A stretch of DNA of 64,000 nucleotides from Chitinimonas_A lacunae (GCF_042650885.1 NZ_JBHSBU010000001.1:806001-870000); one strand, 5' to 3'; numbered from the stretch's first letter, positions 1-8,991 are shown. Numbers and translations: made by a program. Notes: a model not told the origin generated them from the letters alone.

Positions 1-251
1 CCGAGCATCAGGGCGGCCATGGCGCCGATGCGCAGCCAATGTTCGGGCTCGGCCCGGCGCTTGCCGTTGAGCCAGATTTCGCCGCTGGCATCGAGACTGA
101 ACCAGCCTTTGCCGGCCACCTTGCGCTGATCCTGGCACGACAAGAAGCGGATATGCCCGGCCAGATGGCCCAGCACCGGATGGCAGTACAACAACTGCAA
201 CCCGGCCTGGCGCGCCTGCGCAGCCGGGTCTTTGACTTCACGGCGCTTCAT
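1..251 (-). CDS. VWA-like / putative metallopeptidase domain protein (DUF2201-like), partial
   Basis: This is the N-terminal 83 codons of a gene that runs off the left edge. The reading starts MKRREVKDPA and passes through HPVLGHLAGH, a GWFSLD segment and NGKRRAEPEHW. This resembles the N-terminal part of the DUF2201/VWA-like proteins that accompany MoxR-type ATPases. Its ATG overlaps the stop codon of the upstream ATPase gene (ATGA), so the two are almost certainly co-translated. In such pairs the VWA-like protein is thought to act as a partner or adaptor of the AAA+ ATPase. The family assignment is by pattern and context; the catalytic or MIDAS part lies outside the window. Confidence 0.65.
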   Translation of the reverse strand, partial: MKRREVKDPAAQARQAGLQLLYCHPVLGHLAGHIRFLSCQDQRKVAGKGWFSLDASGEIWLNGKRRAEPEHWLRIGAMAALML

Positions 252-1318
252 GAGCGGACCTTGTCGCGATTGGCAAGACGCGGCAGATCGCGCGCCACTT
301 CGACCAGAAACCATGGCGGCAGTCGGCGGCCCTGTTCGTCTTCGGACAGCACCGATTGGGCAATCTCGACGCTGATGCGCGCCAGTTCACGCAGCCGGTC
401 CTTGGCCCGCAGCGTCAATTGATGATGTTCCGCGCGCAGCGCCGATTCGTCCTGCGGCAACTCCTTGCGCAGATGGGCGCGGAATGATTGCGCCAGGAAG
501 AACAGCACATCACGATCAGCGGGCTGATCGGGCCAGCGGGTGTCGCCTTTGATGATCGACGTCAGGGTGTGCTTCTGGCGGATCTGCTTGATAAAGCCTT
601 TGAAATTGCCGGCATGGGCCGGCGACAGCAGACCATAGGCCAGCGCTTCGATCATCTCGTCGCTGATGTTCTCGCCAAACGACTGCAAGGCGTCGGACAA
701 CATATGCCAGCTGCGCGGCGTGGAAAAACTCTCTTCATGCTTGGGCGGCTCGTGCCACAGATGGTCGGGGCGCAGCTGGATATATTCGATCACCCAGGGG
801 TGCAGCGCGCCGTCGTTGAGCGCCCAATCGAGCCATTGACGGTGATCGGCCCGCAGATGGATATGGGCCATCCGATTGATCAGGGCCGACGGCATCGGTT
901 TGACAATGGCGGCATCCTTGCCGCGATTGCCGGCGCCAACCACGATGGTGCCGGCCGGCAATTGATATTCGCCGACCCGCTGCTCCAGGATCAGCGAATA
1001 GAACGCCTTCTGGATTTCATGCGAGGAGGCGTTGAGTTCGTCGAGAAACAGCACAAAAGGCTGTTCGCGCACGATATTGGACGGAGGGAAGAAACGGGAA
1101 CAGCGCCCGTCGATCTGCGGTACCCCCAGCAAATCTTCAGGAGCCAGCTGACTGCCCAGCAGCGAAATGCACTCAAGGCCGACCGCGTCGGCAAAACGGC
1201 GCACCAGCGCGCTTTTGCCGATACCTGGCGCACCCCAGATAAAGACGGGCCGCACCACGGCCACATTCAACAAGAAATCAAAGGCTTGCGCCGGAGATAA
1301 CAGAATATGGGAATTCAT
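248..1318 (-). CDS. MoxR-family AAA+ ATPase
   Basis: A 356-residue AAA+ ATPase. Walker A is GAPGIGKS near residue 30 and Walker B is FVLFLDELN, followed by the sensor-type segment VVGAGNRGKD and an Arg-containing INRMAH segment. Such ATPases act as chaperones that remodel or insert cofactors into partner complexes, usually with a VWA-domain partner. That partner overlaps the 3' end here. The start MNSHILLSP was chosen over an upstream in-frame codon because the earlier residues are AT-rich, non-conserved leader. The substrate cannot be deduced. Confidence 0.85.
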   Translation of the reverse strand: MNSHILLSPAQAFDFLLNVAVVRPVFIWGAPGIGKSALVRRFADAVGLECISLLGSQLAPEDLLGVPQIDGRCSRFFPPSNIVREQPFVLFLDELNASSHEIQKAFYSLILEQRVGEYQLPAGTIVVGAGNRGKDAAIVKPMPSALINRMAHIHLRADHRQWLDWALNDGALHPWVIEYIQLRPDHLWHEPPKHEESFSTPRSWHMLSDALQSFGENISDEMIEALAYGLLSPAHAGNFKGFIKQIRQKHTLTSIIKGDTRWPDQPADRDVLFFLAQSFRAHLRKELPQDESALRAEHHQLTLRAKDRLRELARISVEIAQSVLSEDEQGRRLPPWFLVEVARDLPRLANRDKVRS

Positions 1319-1497
1319 AAAATAAAAAATCAGGTAGTTAAAGAGCGAGAACCGGGCCGCCACGATAATCGGTTCAAACGATCATGCCAATGGTCTTGTT
1401 TACCGTCGAGCTGCCACCTCGTCGCCCGTCGATTCACTTCCTGTGCCGCCCAACTATGCTGGAACAGCACATCGTTCAGGAAGTAAGGAGCACAGCA

Positions 1498-2229
1498 ATG
1501 AATCCAAGCAAGGTCATGGCGCTAGCTTGTCTGGTCGGCATGCTAGGCACGGCCCAGGCGGCCGAGGAAGTTTCCCTGACCAATGGCGAATGGCCGCCTT
1601 ACCAGTCGGAACACGAGCCGCACTACGGCATTGCCAGTCATATCGTCACCGAAGCATTTGCCCAGGAAGGCATCAAGGTCCGCTATTCGTTCATGCCGTG
1701 GAAACGCGCCTATATCGAAGCCGAGGAAGGCCGCCACGATGGCTCGCTGGTCTGGACCTACGAGCCTGAACGCGGCGAGAAATTCCTGTTCAGCGATGCG
1801 GTGTTCGAAGGCAAGTCGGTGTTCTTCCATCTGAAGAAATTCCCGTTTGAATGGAAGACCTTCGATGACCTGACCAAGGTCCGGGTCGGCGGTACCTTGG
1901 GCTACAAGTACGAGTTCGAGAAAAACCCTGCGATCCAGGTCGACCGTGCCAATAGCGATGTCGATAGCTTCCGCAAGATGCTCAAGGATCGCTTCGACAT
2001 CTTCCCTTCAGACCTCAAAGTCGGCTATGCCACGCTGCGCGCCAACTTCACCCCGGCCGAGGTCAACCAGATCACCCACCATCCACGTGCCTACAATGTG
2101 GTGACCTACCATCTGATCCTGAACAAGAAAAACCCACGCAGCGCCAAGCTGATGGCCGCCTTTAACCGTGGCTTGAAGAAGTTGCGCGACAGTGGACGCT
2201 ATGCCGAGTACTACGGGCCGGCGGATTGA
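1498..2229 (+). CDS. Periplasmic amino-acid-type solute-binding protein (SBP_bac_3)
   Basis: A 243-residue protein with a signal peptide (MNPSKVMALACLVGML, cleavage after AQA) and the typical N-terminus of family-3 substrate-binding proteins (NGEWPPYQ). Motifs further on include MPWKRAYIEAEEG, VRVGGTLGYKYE and a C-terminal LNKKNP segment. It should act in the periplasm. Many betaproteobacterial members stand alone, without permease genes, as here, so the ligand is unknown. The start is set by a strong AAGGAG 9 nt upstream. The reading frame is also open upstream of this ATG, but that part has no signal-peptide character. Confidence 0.85.
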   Translation: MNPSKVMALACLVGMLGTAQAAEEVSLTNGEWPPYQSEHEPHYGIASHIVTEAFAQEGIKVRYSFMPWKRAYIEAEEGRHDGSLVWTYEPERGEKFLFSDAVFEGKSVFFHLKKFPFEWKTFDDLTKVRVGGTLGYKYEFEKNPAIQVDRANSDVDSFRKMLKDRFDIFPSDLKVGYATLRANFTPAEVNQITHHPRAYNVVTYHLILNKKNPRSAKLMAAFNRGLKKLRDSGRYAEYYGPAD

Positions 2230-2335
2230 GCCGTCCGGGAGCGTTGGAAGAGAAAAGGAAAAAATCAGGAAAAACGCTTGCTAGATACAGAGATGAATTT
2301 AAACATAAAAGAATGTTTTATGTTTTTTGATACCC

Positions 2336-2366
2336 AAAGCGCTGGATGATCGACCCCAGCGCTTTT
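2336..2366 (+). terminator. Rho-independent terminator, probably bidirectional
   Basis: Ten-base-pair stem AAAGCGCTGG / CCAGCGCTTT around a 10-nt loop with T residues on the right side. It lies about 110 nt after the solute-binding protein gene. The rest of 2230-2576 has no convincing gene; it is locally AT-rich around 2260-2330. Confidence 0.7.
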
Positions 2367-2576
2367 CCATCTCCCTCACAGTGTCCAGCAGCAGCGCTCC
2401 ACCCCAACACGCTCTGCTTAAACGTGGCGTCCAATCTGGCTGACATCGCAGCGTGGACAGGACGTGGAGTACGGCTCCAGCTCCAATCCAGTCTTCACAG
2501 GGAAGGAAGTCATGAGGCACGACGCCGTTTGGTGGCAGCGGGACTCTCGGTTCTTTTAACATCCGTCCAAGTCCGG

Positions 2577-4769
2577 TTACGCCGGTTTTGCCTCGCCATG
2601 CAAGGGCAGGCGAATGGTAAACATCACCTGATCGCTGATATAGCGGTAACTCAGGCTGCCGCTGTGCTCGGTGGCGATGGCGTAGGCGATATAGAGGCCC
2701 AGTCCCAGTCCCGAAGGATTACGTGGATTGGCCGCCGATTGGCGTTTGAGCGGATTGAACAGAATCGGCACCAGCTCGGCCGGAATCGGTTCGCCGCTAT
2801 TGCTGACTTCGATCACGGCATAGCCGTCTTCGGCGGCGAGCCGGACGAATACCGGCAGTCCTGGCTGGCCGTGGTGACGCGCGTTGCTGAGCAGATTGGA
2901 CACCATCTGCATCACCCGGTCCGGATCGGCCGGAGCGATCAGATCGTTTTCCAGTGCATAGGCCAGCACCATGCCCGGGTTGGCCAGTTCGGTTTCATCG
3001 AGCAGACGGCGCATCAGCACGCTCAGATCGGTGGGCGCGATCGAAAGGCCAAGTCCCATGCCGTTCTGGATCCGGGTCATATCGAGCACCTGACCGATCA
3101 GCCGTTCCATCCGTCCGGTGCTGGCGTGGATCTGGCGGGCCATTCGGCTGTTTTCCTGCCGGTATTCCATCAGTTGCGCCGCCATGCTGATCGCCTGCAA
3201 GGGGCTGCGCAGATCGTGCCCCAGCACGGCCAATAGCTGTGCCCGCGCCCGTTCCAGCTCGACGGTGCGGCTGATGCAGGCGCGGTTGAGGTCGTCGAGC
3301 AACTGGCTGATGATCGAGCGATCAAGCTCGTCCCAAGGGCAACTGGTGCCGTGGACCGTCTCACGCCATTCCTCGAACGAGCCGCGCGGCGTCAGGCGCG
3401 GACCGAGCGGGCCGACGGTGAGGTGTTTCTCCGGCTTGCCGCCCCAGCGTACCGTCTTGATCTGCTCATGGCGCAGCCAGACCAGCCAGCCGCCGTGGAT
3501 GGCGTCGTAACGGATCGCCGCCAACCCGCAGAACGGCGACAGCGAGGCGGCCAGCGGCGGTGGGAGTTCATCGAATCGATCGGTGAAATAGATGTCCTGT
3601 TCCAGGGTATCGAGCCAGGTCAGCAGCTCGCGGGTGGTGTCGCGCGCCAGTTCGCCTTCGACGGCCTGCTTGGTCAGAAAACCCACCACACAGGCATTGG
3701 CCCGCAATAAGCGGCTCAGTTCGGGCAGCAAGGGAGTGAAACCGCTGACCAGCTCGTCTTGATGGGTAATCACCGCCGCAAGCCTCGAACGCAGCTCGGC
3801 CGCCGCTTCGAGTCGTCCCGCCACCGCCTGGGCCTGGGCGCTCTGAACGCCTACTGCCAGCAACTGGCTCAGTACGTCGCACGACATCCGGATCGCATAA
3901 GGCACCCGATGCGGCGACAGATGATGGCAGGCGATCAATCCCCATAGGCGGCCGTTGAGCACGATGGACAGACTCATCGAGGCCCGCACGCCCATATTGC
4001 TCAGATATTCGACATGGATCGGTGACACGCTGCGCAGCACCGAAAAGGTCTGGTCAAGCGGCGAGCCGTCGGATGACAGCAGCGGCACCGGCGCGAGCCC
4101 CACATCGGCGATCAGGCGCAAGGTATTGATGGTGTAGAGCTGACGCGCCTGGGCCGGGATGTCACTGGCGGGATAACGCAGCCCCAGATAGGGATCGAGT
4201 CCGGCCTGACGCGCTTCCGCCACGACCTCGCCGCTGCCGTCGCTATGGAAACGGTAGGCCATCACCCGATCAAAGCCGGTCAGGGCGCGCATGGCGATGA
4301 CCGCTTCGGCCAGCAAGGCGTGCAGATCGCGCTGGAACTGGAGCTTGAGCTTGCTCATATGGCGGTAGGCCATCAGGGCGAACTGGTTGAGTTCGGCCTC
4401 GCTGATGCTGCGCAGCTCGAATTCGGCGATCAGCCGGTGCTGGTGGACATGGAGCAGCAGATCGAAAGTCTGGCCGTTGAGCACCAGCTCATGGTGAACC
4501 GGCCCGCTTTCCCGGCCGATCAGCGCCTCGGCCAGCAGGGTCTCGAACGGTCCATGGAAGTCGGGGTGGCCCGCCAGATCGGTCGGCGCAAGCTGCTGAC
4601 CCAGCGCCGGGAGCGTTGGCAATAGCGCCGAAGCATTGGCGCTCAGATGGGTCAGCCGACGCGAAAAATCGAACGCCAGCAGGGCGCCGTGCGGCTGGAT
4701 CTGGCCAAGCAGATGGATCGGTTCCTGATCACAGTTGGCCAGCGAAACGGGTTCATGGGGGCTACTCAT
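2577..4769 (-). CDS. bphP: Bacteriophytochrome histidine kinase
   Basis: A 730-residue red/far-red light sensor kinase. The order is a PAS domain with the biliverdin-binding Cys13 (LANCDQEPIHLL), a GAF domain with the phytochrome signature PASDIPAQAR at about residues 200-209, a PHY domain, a HisKA domain with H-box LGHDLRSPL, and a HATPase domain (NLLSNARHHG, then GLGLGLYIAYAI). Start MSSPHEPVS overlaps the stop of bphO (ATGA), so chromophore synthesis and apoprotein are coupled. No response regulator is adjacent; the output partner must be elsewhere. Confidence 0.93.
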   Translation of the reverse strand: MSSPHEPVSLANCDQEPIHLLGQIQPHGALLAFDFSRRLTHLSANASALLPTLPALGQQLAPTDLAGHPDFHGPFETLLAEALIGRESGPVHHELVLNGQTFDLLLHVHQHRLIAEFELRSISEAELNQFALMAYRHMSKLKLQFQRDLHALLAEAVIAMRALTGFDRVMAYRFHSDGSGEVVAEARQAGLDPYLGLRYPASDIPAQARQLYTINTLRLIADVGLAPVPLLSSDGSPLDQTFSVLRSVSPIHVEYLSNMGVRASMSLSIVLNGRLWGLIACHHLSPHRVPYAIRMSCDVLSQLLAVGVQSAQAQAVAGRLEAAAELRSRLAAVITHQDELVSGFTPLLPELSRLLRANACVVGFLTKQAVEGELARDTTRELLTWLDTLEQDIYFTDRFDELPPPLAASLSPFCGLAAIRYDAIHGGWLVWLRHEQIKTVRWGGKPEKHLTVGPLGPRLTPRGSFEEWRETVHGTSCPWDELDRSIISQLLDDLNRACISRTVELERARAQLLAVLGHDLRSPLQAISMAAQLMEYRQENSRMARQIHASTGRMERLIGQVLDMTRIQNGMGLGLSIAPTDLSVLMRRLLDETELANPGMVLAYALENDLIAPADPDRVMQMVSNLLSNARHHGQPGLPVFVRLAAEDGYAVIEVSNSGEPIPAELVPILFNPLKRQSAANPRNPSGLGLGLYIAYAIATEHSGSLSYRYISDQVMFTIRLPLHGEAKPA

Positions 4770-5326
4770 GATGGGCTGTCCAGCGCTAGTCCATGGGCCG
4801 CTCCGGCCTGGGCAAATGCCCATAAGGCCCCGGCGCGGGCTTCCTTACGCGCTGGATCAGCGGCACGCAGTGCAGCAATGAATCGTGGCCAGTCGTTGCC
4901 GGCACAGAGAAAACGTAAGGGATGTGGAGCCAGTTGGGCAGCCAGCCGCCGATGCAGCACCAGACCACCGAGCCGTGAACCTTCGGCGACATAGGCGACA
5001 CCCCATAGGAAGGCTTCGTTATTGGCTGGGGCGGGAGGGCAGGGTGCGGCCGGGAGTGGCGTTTCTCCGGCTTCGCCCAGATCGGCATCGATCAGCGCCA
5101 GCCGGTCGGCGATTGCTGCCGGCATCGGTTGCCAGGCTGGTGAGTCGGCCTGTTCCCAGACCAGACTCAACTGATCGAGCCAACGCCGCATTGCCCGTAG
5201 ATGGGCCAGATAGTCGCTCAGACCGGCATCCTCGCGGGCGATGGGAAGCGCGCTATCAAAGCGCTGATGGAGAGTCGCGGTCGTTTCACGTAGGTAGTGC
5301 AGGGGATCGCTGGCCGTGGAAATCAC
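4766..5326 (-). CDS. bphO: Biliverdin-producing heme oxygenase
   Basis: A 186-residue heme oxygenase of the bacteriophytochrome-associated type, opening heme to biliverdin IX-alpha, CO and iron. The likely proximal heme ligand is the His in TATLHQRFD near residue 20. The distal-helix segment EGSRLGGLVLHRRL and the NNEAFLWGVAY region match the family. It supplies the chromophore to the overlapping bphP. The start is GTG; an ATG two bases upstream is followed directly by a stop codon. No good ribosome binding site is visible. Confidence 0.9.
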   Translation of the reverse strand: MISTASDPLHYLRETTATLHQRFDSALPIAREDAGLSDYLAHLRAMRRWLDQLSLVWEQADSPAWQPMPAAIADRLALIDADLGEAGETPLPAAPCPPAPANNEAFLWGVAYVAEGSRLGGLVLHRRLAAQLAPHPLRFLCAGNDWPRFIAALRAADPARKEARAGALWAFAQAGAAHGLALDSPS

Positions 5327-5344
5327 ATTGAGAATCCGATGCTG

Positions 5345-5398
5345 GCCGTTAGTGCGCTAACGGCGGTGGCAGAAAGCCTGGTGTGCTCATTGAGCACA
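5345..5398. promoter_or_regulatory. Two palindromes upstream of bphO-bphP
   Basis: The promoter region of bphO-bphP carries GCCGTTAG-TGCG-CTAACGGC (5345-5364, perfect 8-bp arms) and TGTGCTCA-T-TGAGCACA (5382-5398, perfect 8-bp arms with a 1-base centre). The first ends about 20 nt from the GTG start, the second about 55 nt. Both look like operators or, for the first, an RNA hairpin in the leader. No binding protein can be named. Confidence 0.5.
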
Positions 5399-5566
5399 GA
5401 ATCCGATCCAGGGCACGCCGGGCCATCATAAGCCAGCATAGGGAATTTGACGAACCCGGCTGTGCAGCAAATGGGAAAAGTGGATGGCCAATTATTTTCT
5501 AAATTCATTAGAATAGGCTATTTGTCTTGTAGAGTATTTTCTTGATTCTTTTATTTAAATTCCCGA

Positions 5567-6673
5567 TCAGGCGATATGGACAGCGCCCAGGATACGGGCG
5601 CCCGCCGCGCCGGTCACTTCAGCCAGATTGCCCGGTTGCTTGAGCAGTCGCTGCCGGGCCAGCCAGGCAAAAGCAACGGCCTCGACCCAGTCGGGATCAA
5701 GATCGAGCATCGCGGTGGTAGAAACCCGCCGACTGGGCAATTGGTAGGCGAGGGCGGCAATCAGGGCCGTGTTATGGGCGCCACCGCCACAGACATAGAC
5801 TTCACGGGCGTTCGGGGTGATCCGTTCGATGGCATGGGCAATGGTGAGGCTGGTCAGGGCCAGCAGCGTGGCCTGGACATCGACCGGCGGCAAGGGCGGC
5901 AACTGGGCCAGATGGCGGTCGAGCCAGTCGAGCTGGAACAGATCGCGGCCCGTGCTTTTGGGCGGCGGCTCGGCAAAGAAGGGTTCAGACAGCAGCCGGT
6001 CGAGCAGGGCCGGGTTAAGCCGCCCCGAAGCTGCCCAGGCGCCGTGGGCGTCGTAGTCGCGGCCGAGGTGACGTTGGATCCAGCCATCCATCAGCACATT
6101 GCCAGGTCCGGTGTCGAAGCCCGTGACGACGCCACCTGAGCCTGGCAGATCGGTCAGATTGGCAATACCGCCGACATTGACGATCACCCGATGCCGGTCT
6201 TCACGGCTGAATACCGCCTGATGGAAAGCCGGCACGAGTGGCGCACCCTGGCCACCCGCTGCGACATCGCGGCTGCGGAAGTCGGATACCACGCTGATGC
6301 CGGTGAGTTCGGCCAGCAGTGCGGCATTGCCGATTTGCAGGGTATAGCCATGTTCGGGCCGATGACGGATGGTCTGGCCATGCATGCCGATGGCGGCCAC
6401 GGCAAGCGGGGGAATCTGGGCCTCGGTCAGCAGGTCGAGCGTAGCGCGGGCATAGGCTTCGGCCAGGGTATTGGCCGCAAGGGCGGCCCGGTGCAGCTCT
6501 TCGATACCGGGGCGTTGCAGGGCCAGCAGCTCGATGCGGAATTCGCTGGTAAACGGGCGACAGTCGGCGGCGATCACTCTGGGCCGGCCGTCGGCGAAAT
6601 CGACCAGTGCGCAGTCGATACCGTCCAGACTGGTGCCGGACATCAGGCCCACAAAAAGAGAACGATTAGGCAT
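5567..6673 (-). CDS. anmK: Anhydro-N-acetylmuramic acid kinase
   Basis: A 368-residue ASKHA-fold kinase that hydrolyses and phosphorylates 1,6-anhydro-MurNAc to MurNAc-6-phosphate during cell-wall recycling. The N-terminal signature FVGLMSGTSLDGID, the nucleotide-binding VVSDFRSRDVAAGGQGAPLVP region (split by family convention into DFR and GGQGAP motifs), FDTGPGN and the C-terminal VYVCGGGAHN are all present. Its length is that of the family. It is transcribed away from tyrS, a neighbourhood common in Neisseriales. Confidence 0.95.
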   Translation of the reverse strand: MPNRSLFVGLMSGTSLDGIDCALVDFADGRPRVIAADCRPFTSEFRIELLALQRPGIEELHRAALAANTLAEAYARATLDLLTEAQIPPLAVAAIGMHGQTIRHRPEHGYTLQIGNAALLAELTGISVVSDFRSRDVAAGGQGAPLVPAFHQAVFSREDRHRVIVNVGGIANLTDLPGSGGVVTGFDTGPGNVLMDGWIQRHLGRDYDAHGAWAASGRLNPALLDRLLSEPFFAEPPPKSTGRDLFQLDWLDRHLAQLPPLPPVDVQATLLALTSLTIAHAIERITPNAREVYVCGGGAHNTALIAALAYQLPSRRVSTTAMLDLDPDWVEAVAFAWLARQRLLKQPGNLAEVTGAAGARILGAVHIA

Positions 6674-6852
6674 GGCGGGGTTTGGCAGTTTTTGGGGTAA
6701 AATCGGCGCGATTTGCGCAAGGCGGGGCTATTTACTGCAACGCCGCGCCCGATGCAAGCCGTGTCCGGTCCGCATCGCCTTACAGATTACGAGCCTAGCA
6801 AAGCGACCAGTCAAACCCAAGGCAAGCCTTGACTGGCGTAACAGGATGCATT

Positions 6853-8079
6853 ATGAGCGAAACCATTTCCGCCGCGACGCGATCTGCCCTGGAGCAGATC
6901 AAGCGCGGCGCCGACGAGCTGCTGGTTGAGTCCGAACTGGCCCAGAAGCTGGAAAAAAGTCAGGCAAGCGGCGTGCCGCTCAAGGTCAAGGCCGGCTTCG
7001 ACCCGACTGCCCCCGATCTGCACCTGGGCCATACGGTGCTGCTCAACAAGATGCGGCAACTCCAGGACCTGGGTCATCACGCCCAGTTTCTGATCGGCGA
7101 TTTCACCGGCCTGATCGGTGACCCCACTGGCAAGAATGCCACCCGTCCGCCGCTGACTCCGGAGCAGGTCGCGGCCAATGCCGAAACCTACGCTGCCCAA
7201 GTTTTCAAGATCCTTGACCCGGCCCGCACCGAGGTCATGTTCAATTCGAAATGGCTCGAAGCGCTGGGCGCCGCCGGCATGCTGCGCCTGGCTGCCACTC
7301 ATACCGTGGCCCGGATGCTGGAGCGCGACGATTTCCATAAGCGCTTTCATGGCAATCAGCCGATCGCGATCCATGAGTTTCTCTACCCACTGATGCAAGG
7401 CTACGATTCGGTGGCCATGGGCTGCGATATCGAGCTGGGCGGCACCGATCAGAAATTCAATCTGCTGATGGGGCGGGAGCTGCAGAAGCACTACGGCCAG
7501 TCGCCGCAGTGCGTGTTGATGATGCCGCTGCTCGAAGGGCTCGACGGCGTCAATAAGATGTCCAAGTCACTGGGCAACTATATCGGTGTCGATGACCCGG
7601 CCAACGAGATGTTTGCCAAGGTGATGTCGATTTCCGACGATCTGATGTGGCGTTGGTACGATCTGCTGTCGTTCCGGCCGCTGAGCGAGATTCGGGGTTT
7701 CCGGGGTGAAGTCGAGGCGGGGCGTAATCCGCGCGACCTCAAAGTGATGCTGGGCCAGGAAATCGTCGCCCGGTTCCATTCGCAGCAGGCGGCTGAAGCG
7801 GCGCTACAGGATTTCCAGCGTCGTGCCGAGGGCGGTATTCCCGACGATGTGCCCGAGATCACCATTGCAATTACCGAGGGCGATTCGATGCAATTGGCTC
7901 AGGTGCTCAAGCAGGCGCAACTGGTGGCCAGTACCACCGAGGCGCGGCAGAAGATCGAGCAAGGCGGGGTGCGGATCGATTCGCAGAAGGTCGAAGACAA
8001 GGCGATGATGCTGACCCGGGGGACCGTCGCGGTGCTCCAGGTGGGCAAGCGGAAATACGCCAAGGTCATCCTGACCTGA
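6853..8079 (+). CDS. tyrS: Tyrosine--tRNA ligase
   Basis: A 408-residue class I aminoacyl-tRNA synthetase charging tRNA-Tyr. The HIGH-type motif is DLHLGHTVLL and the KMSKS motif is NKMSKSLGN. QGYDSVAMGCDIELGGTDQ forms the tyrosine/adenylate site, and an S4-like RNA-binding domain closes the protein (KIEQGGVRID). Start MSETISAATR is preceded by AGGA. It is the last host housekeeping gene before the phage region. Confidence 0.96.
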   Translation: MSETISAATRSALEQIKRGADELLVESELAQKLEKSQASGVPLKVKAGFDPTAPDLHLGHTVLLNKMRQLQDLGHHAQFLIGDFTGLIGDPTGKNATRPPLTPEQVAANAETYAAQVFKILDPARTEVMFNSKWLEALGAAGMLRLAATHTVARMLERDDFHKRFHGNQPIAIHEFLYPLMQGYDSVAMGCDIELGGTDQKFNLLMGRELQKHYGQSPQCVLMMPLLEGLDGVNKMSKSLGNYIGVDDPANEMFAKVMSISDDLMWRWYDLLSFRPLSEIRGFRGEVEAGRNPRDLKVMLGQEIVARFHSQQAAEAALQDFQRRAEGGIPDDVPEITIAITEGDSMQLAQVLKQAQLVASTTEARQKIEQGGVRIDSQKVEDKAMMLTRGTVAVLQVGKRKYAKVILT

Positions 8080-8104
8080 AGCGGCGGCTGCCGAACCAGA
8101 GCGA

Positions 8105-8126
8105 GCCCGCCACTTCGGCGGGCTTT
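8105..8126 (+). terminator. Terminator after tyrS
   Basis: GCCCGCC-ACTTC-GGCGGGC followed by TTT, starting 25 nt after the tyrS stop codon. A compact GC stem, but with a short T tract. Confidence 0.7.
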
Positions 8127-8182
8127 GCCGTTTACGAGCGGACTATGCGATGTAGAACTGTTACGGTGACAAGAGGTAAGTC

Positions 8183-8530
8183 ATGGCGATAGATCAACGC
8201 GACGACAAGACCCAAGCCTTGCCAGGCATGGAAATCAAAAAAGCCGGCCGCCCACGCAAATACGTCGGCGACGCCCGCGAACGCGCCCGCGCCGCCTTGC
8301 GCGCCTACCGCAAGAACCAGTCGAAACTGTCGCAAGAGACCCAGAAGGCCGCCGCCAACGGCACAGCCATCCCGATCGGACGCGAACCGTTTTCCACCAC
8401 CTTGCGCTCGGATCTGAAGAAACAGCTGAAGAAGCTGGCCAAACAGAGAAATTGCTGTGTCAATGAAGTGCTGGAACAGGTGTTGGACGATTATCTGAAC
8501 CGCAATGGCTCAGGGAAGACTGCTCAGTAA
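8183..8530 (+). CDS. Small basic protein, possible ribbon-helix-helix DNA-binding type
   Basis: A 115-residue basic protein with GRPRKYVGDARERARAA near the N-terminus (an AT-hook-like GRPRK followed by a helix). The C-terminal half (FSTTLRSDLKKQLKKLAK, then CVNEVLEQVLDDYL) looks like a short beta strand followed by two helices, as in RHH/Arc-type regulators. AAGAGGT lies upstream of the ATG. It stands between tyrS and the first prophage and could be a host gene or a phage-borne regulator. The function is not known. Confidence 0.6.
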   Translation: MAIDQRDDKTQALPGMEIKKAGRPRKYVGDARERARAALRAYRKNQSKLSQETQKAAANGTAIPIGREPFSTTLRSDLKKQLKKLAKQRNCCVNEVLEQVLDDYLNRNGSGKTAQ

Positions 8531-8543
8531 TATATAGGGGAAA

Positions 8544-8571
8544 TTTGTAAATAACCCCTTTTATGTAGCCA
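8544..8571 (+). other. Candidate left attachment site (weak dif-like)
   Basis: TTTGTAAATAA-CCCCTT-TTATGTAGCCA has the layout of a XerC arm, a 6-bp centre and a XerD arm. By eye it shares 6/11 and 6/11 positions with the E. coli dif arms, which is weak. Its interest is positional: it lies 66 nt before the first prophage gene, much as the junction site lies 78 nt before the corresponding P2 gene. Confidence 0.3.
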
Positions 8572-8593
8572 TTATTTTGATAATATTCCTGAG

Positions 8594-8617
8594 CCTGAGT
8601 ATTTCTATCAGGTTTTT
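8594..8617 (+). terminator. Weak terminator before prophage P1
   Basis: CCTGA / TCAGG stem with a 9-nt loop followed by five T residues, about 60 nt after the RHH-like gene. The stem is short. Confidence 0.35.
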
Positions 8618-8637
8618 GTGCGGAATATTTTCATTAT

Positions 8638-8991
8638 ATGGCAAAGAAAATCAAACACTTAGAGGCCTGGAGGCTAGCCCGGTGGCGTAAGAGATCATAC
8701 GCAACACCCGAGGAAATAAGAGTGGCCCGCGAGAAAGCGGGCCTTTCAATTTCTGACGCAGCGGCACTGTTGGCTGTATCAGAATCCACTATCAGAAACT
8801 GGGAACACGACAGAACGCGATGTCCTGTCGTTTACTGGGAATTCTTAATGATTGTGACATACGGAACAAGGTTTGACGCTCGCCTCCGTGATCTGAAAGT
8901 TGACCTTGTCAGGGAGGGCTATTGGGGGGTTGACAGGGAGTTCAAATTCCGATCAAGGGTAGCGCTGAATCAAGCGAAAGTATCACCGTGA
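8638..8991 (+). CDS. Phage-end HTH protein, candidate Xer-recombination activator (XafT-like), P1
   Basis: A 117-residue protein beginning MAKKIKHLEAWRLARWR, followed by an XRE-like helix-turn-helix (VAREKAGLSISDAAALLAV, then SESTIRNWEH) and PVVYWEFLMIV. The pattern of AGLS, AAxLL, TxRxWE and a following WEFL is that of the small HTH proteins called VC1465/DUF3653. One member, XafT of the Vibrio satellite phage TLC-phi, activates XerD. The position next to a candidate dif-like end, and the absence of any integrase, support that role by inference. A close paralogue is at 15074. No clear ribosome binding site. Alternative: an ordinary phage transcription factor. Confidence 0.6.
   Translation: MAKKIKHLEAWRLARWRKRSYATPEEIRVAREKAGLSISDAAALLAVSESTIRNWEHDRTRCPVVYWEFLMIVTYGTRFDARLRDLKVDLVREGYWGVDREFKFRSRVALNQAKVSP

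Noticed and set aside
2299..2562. An 87-codon frame on - between the solute-binding protein and bphP
   Set aside because: Contains a terminator stem and has no start signal.
8100..8640. A tRNA gene as integration target next to tyrS
   Set aside because: No cloverleaf or T-loop sequence was found in the flanks of the phage region; dif-like sites explain the insertion better.
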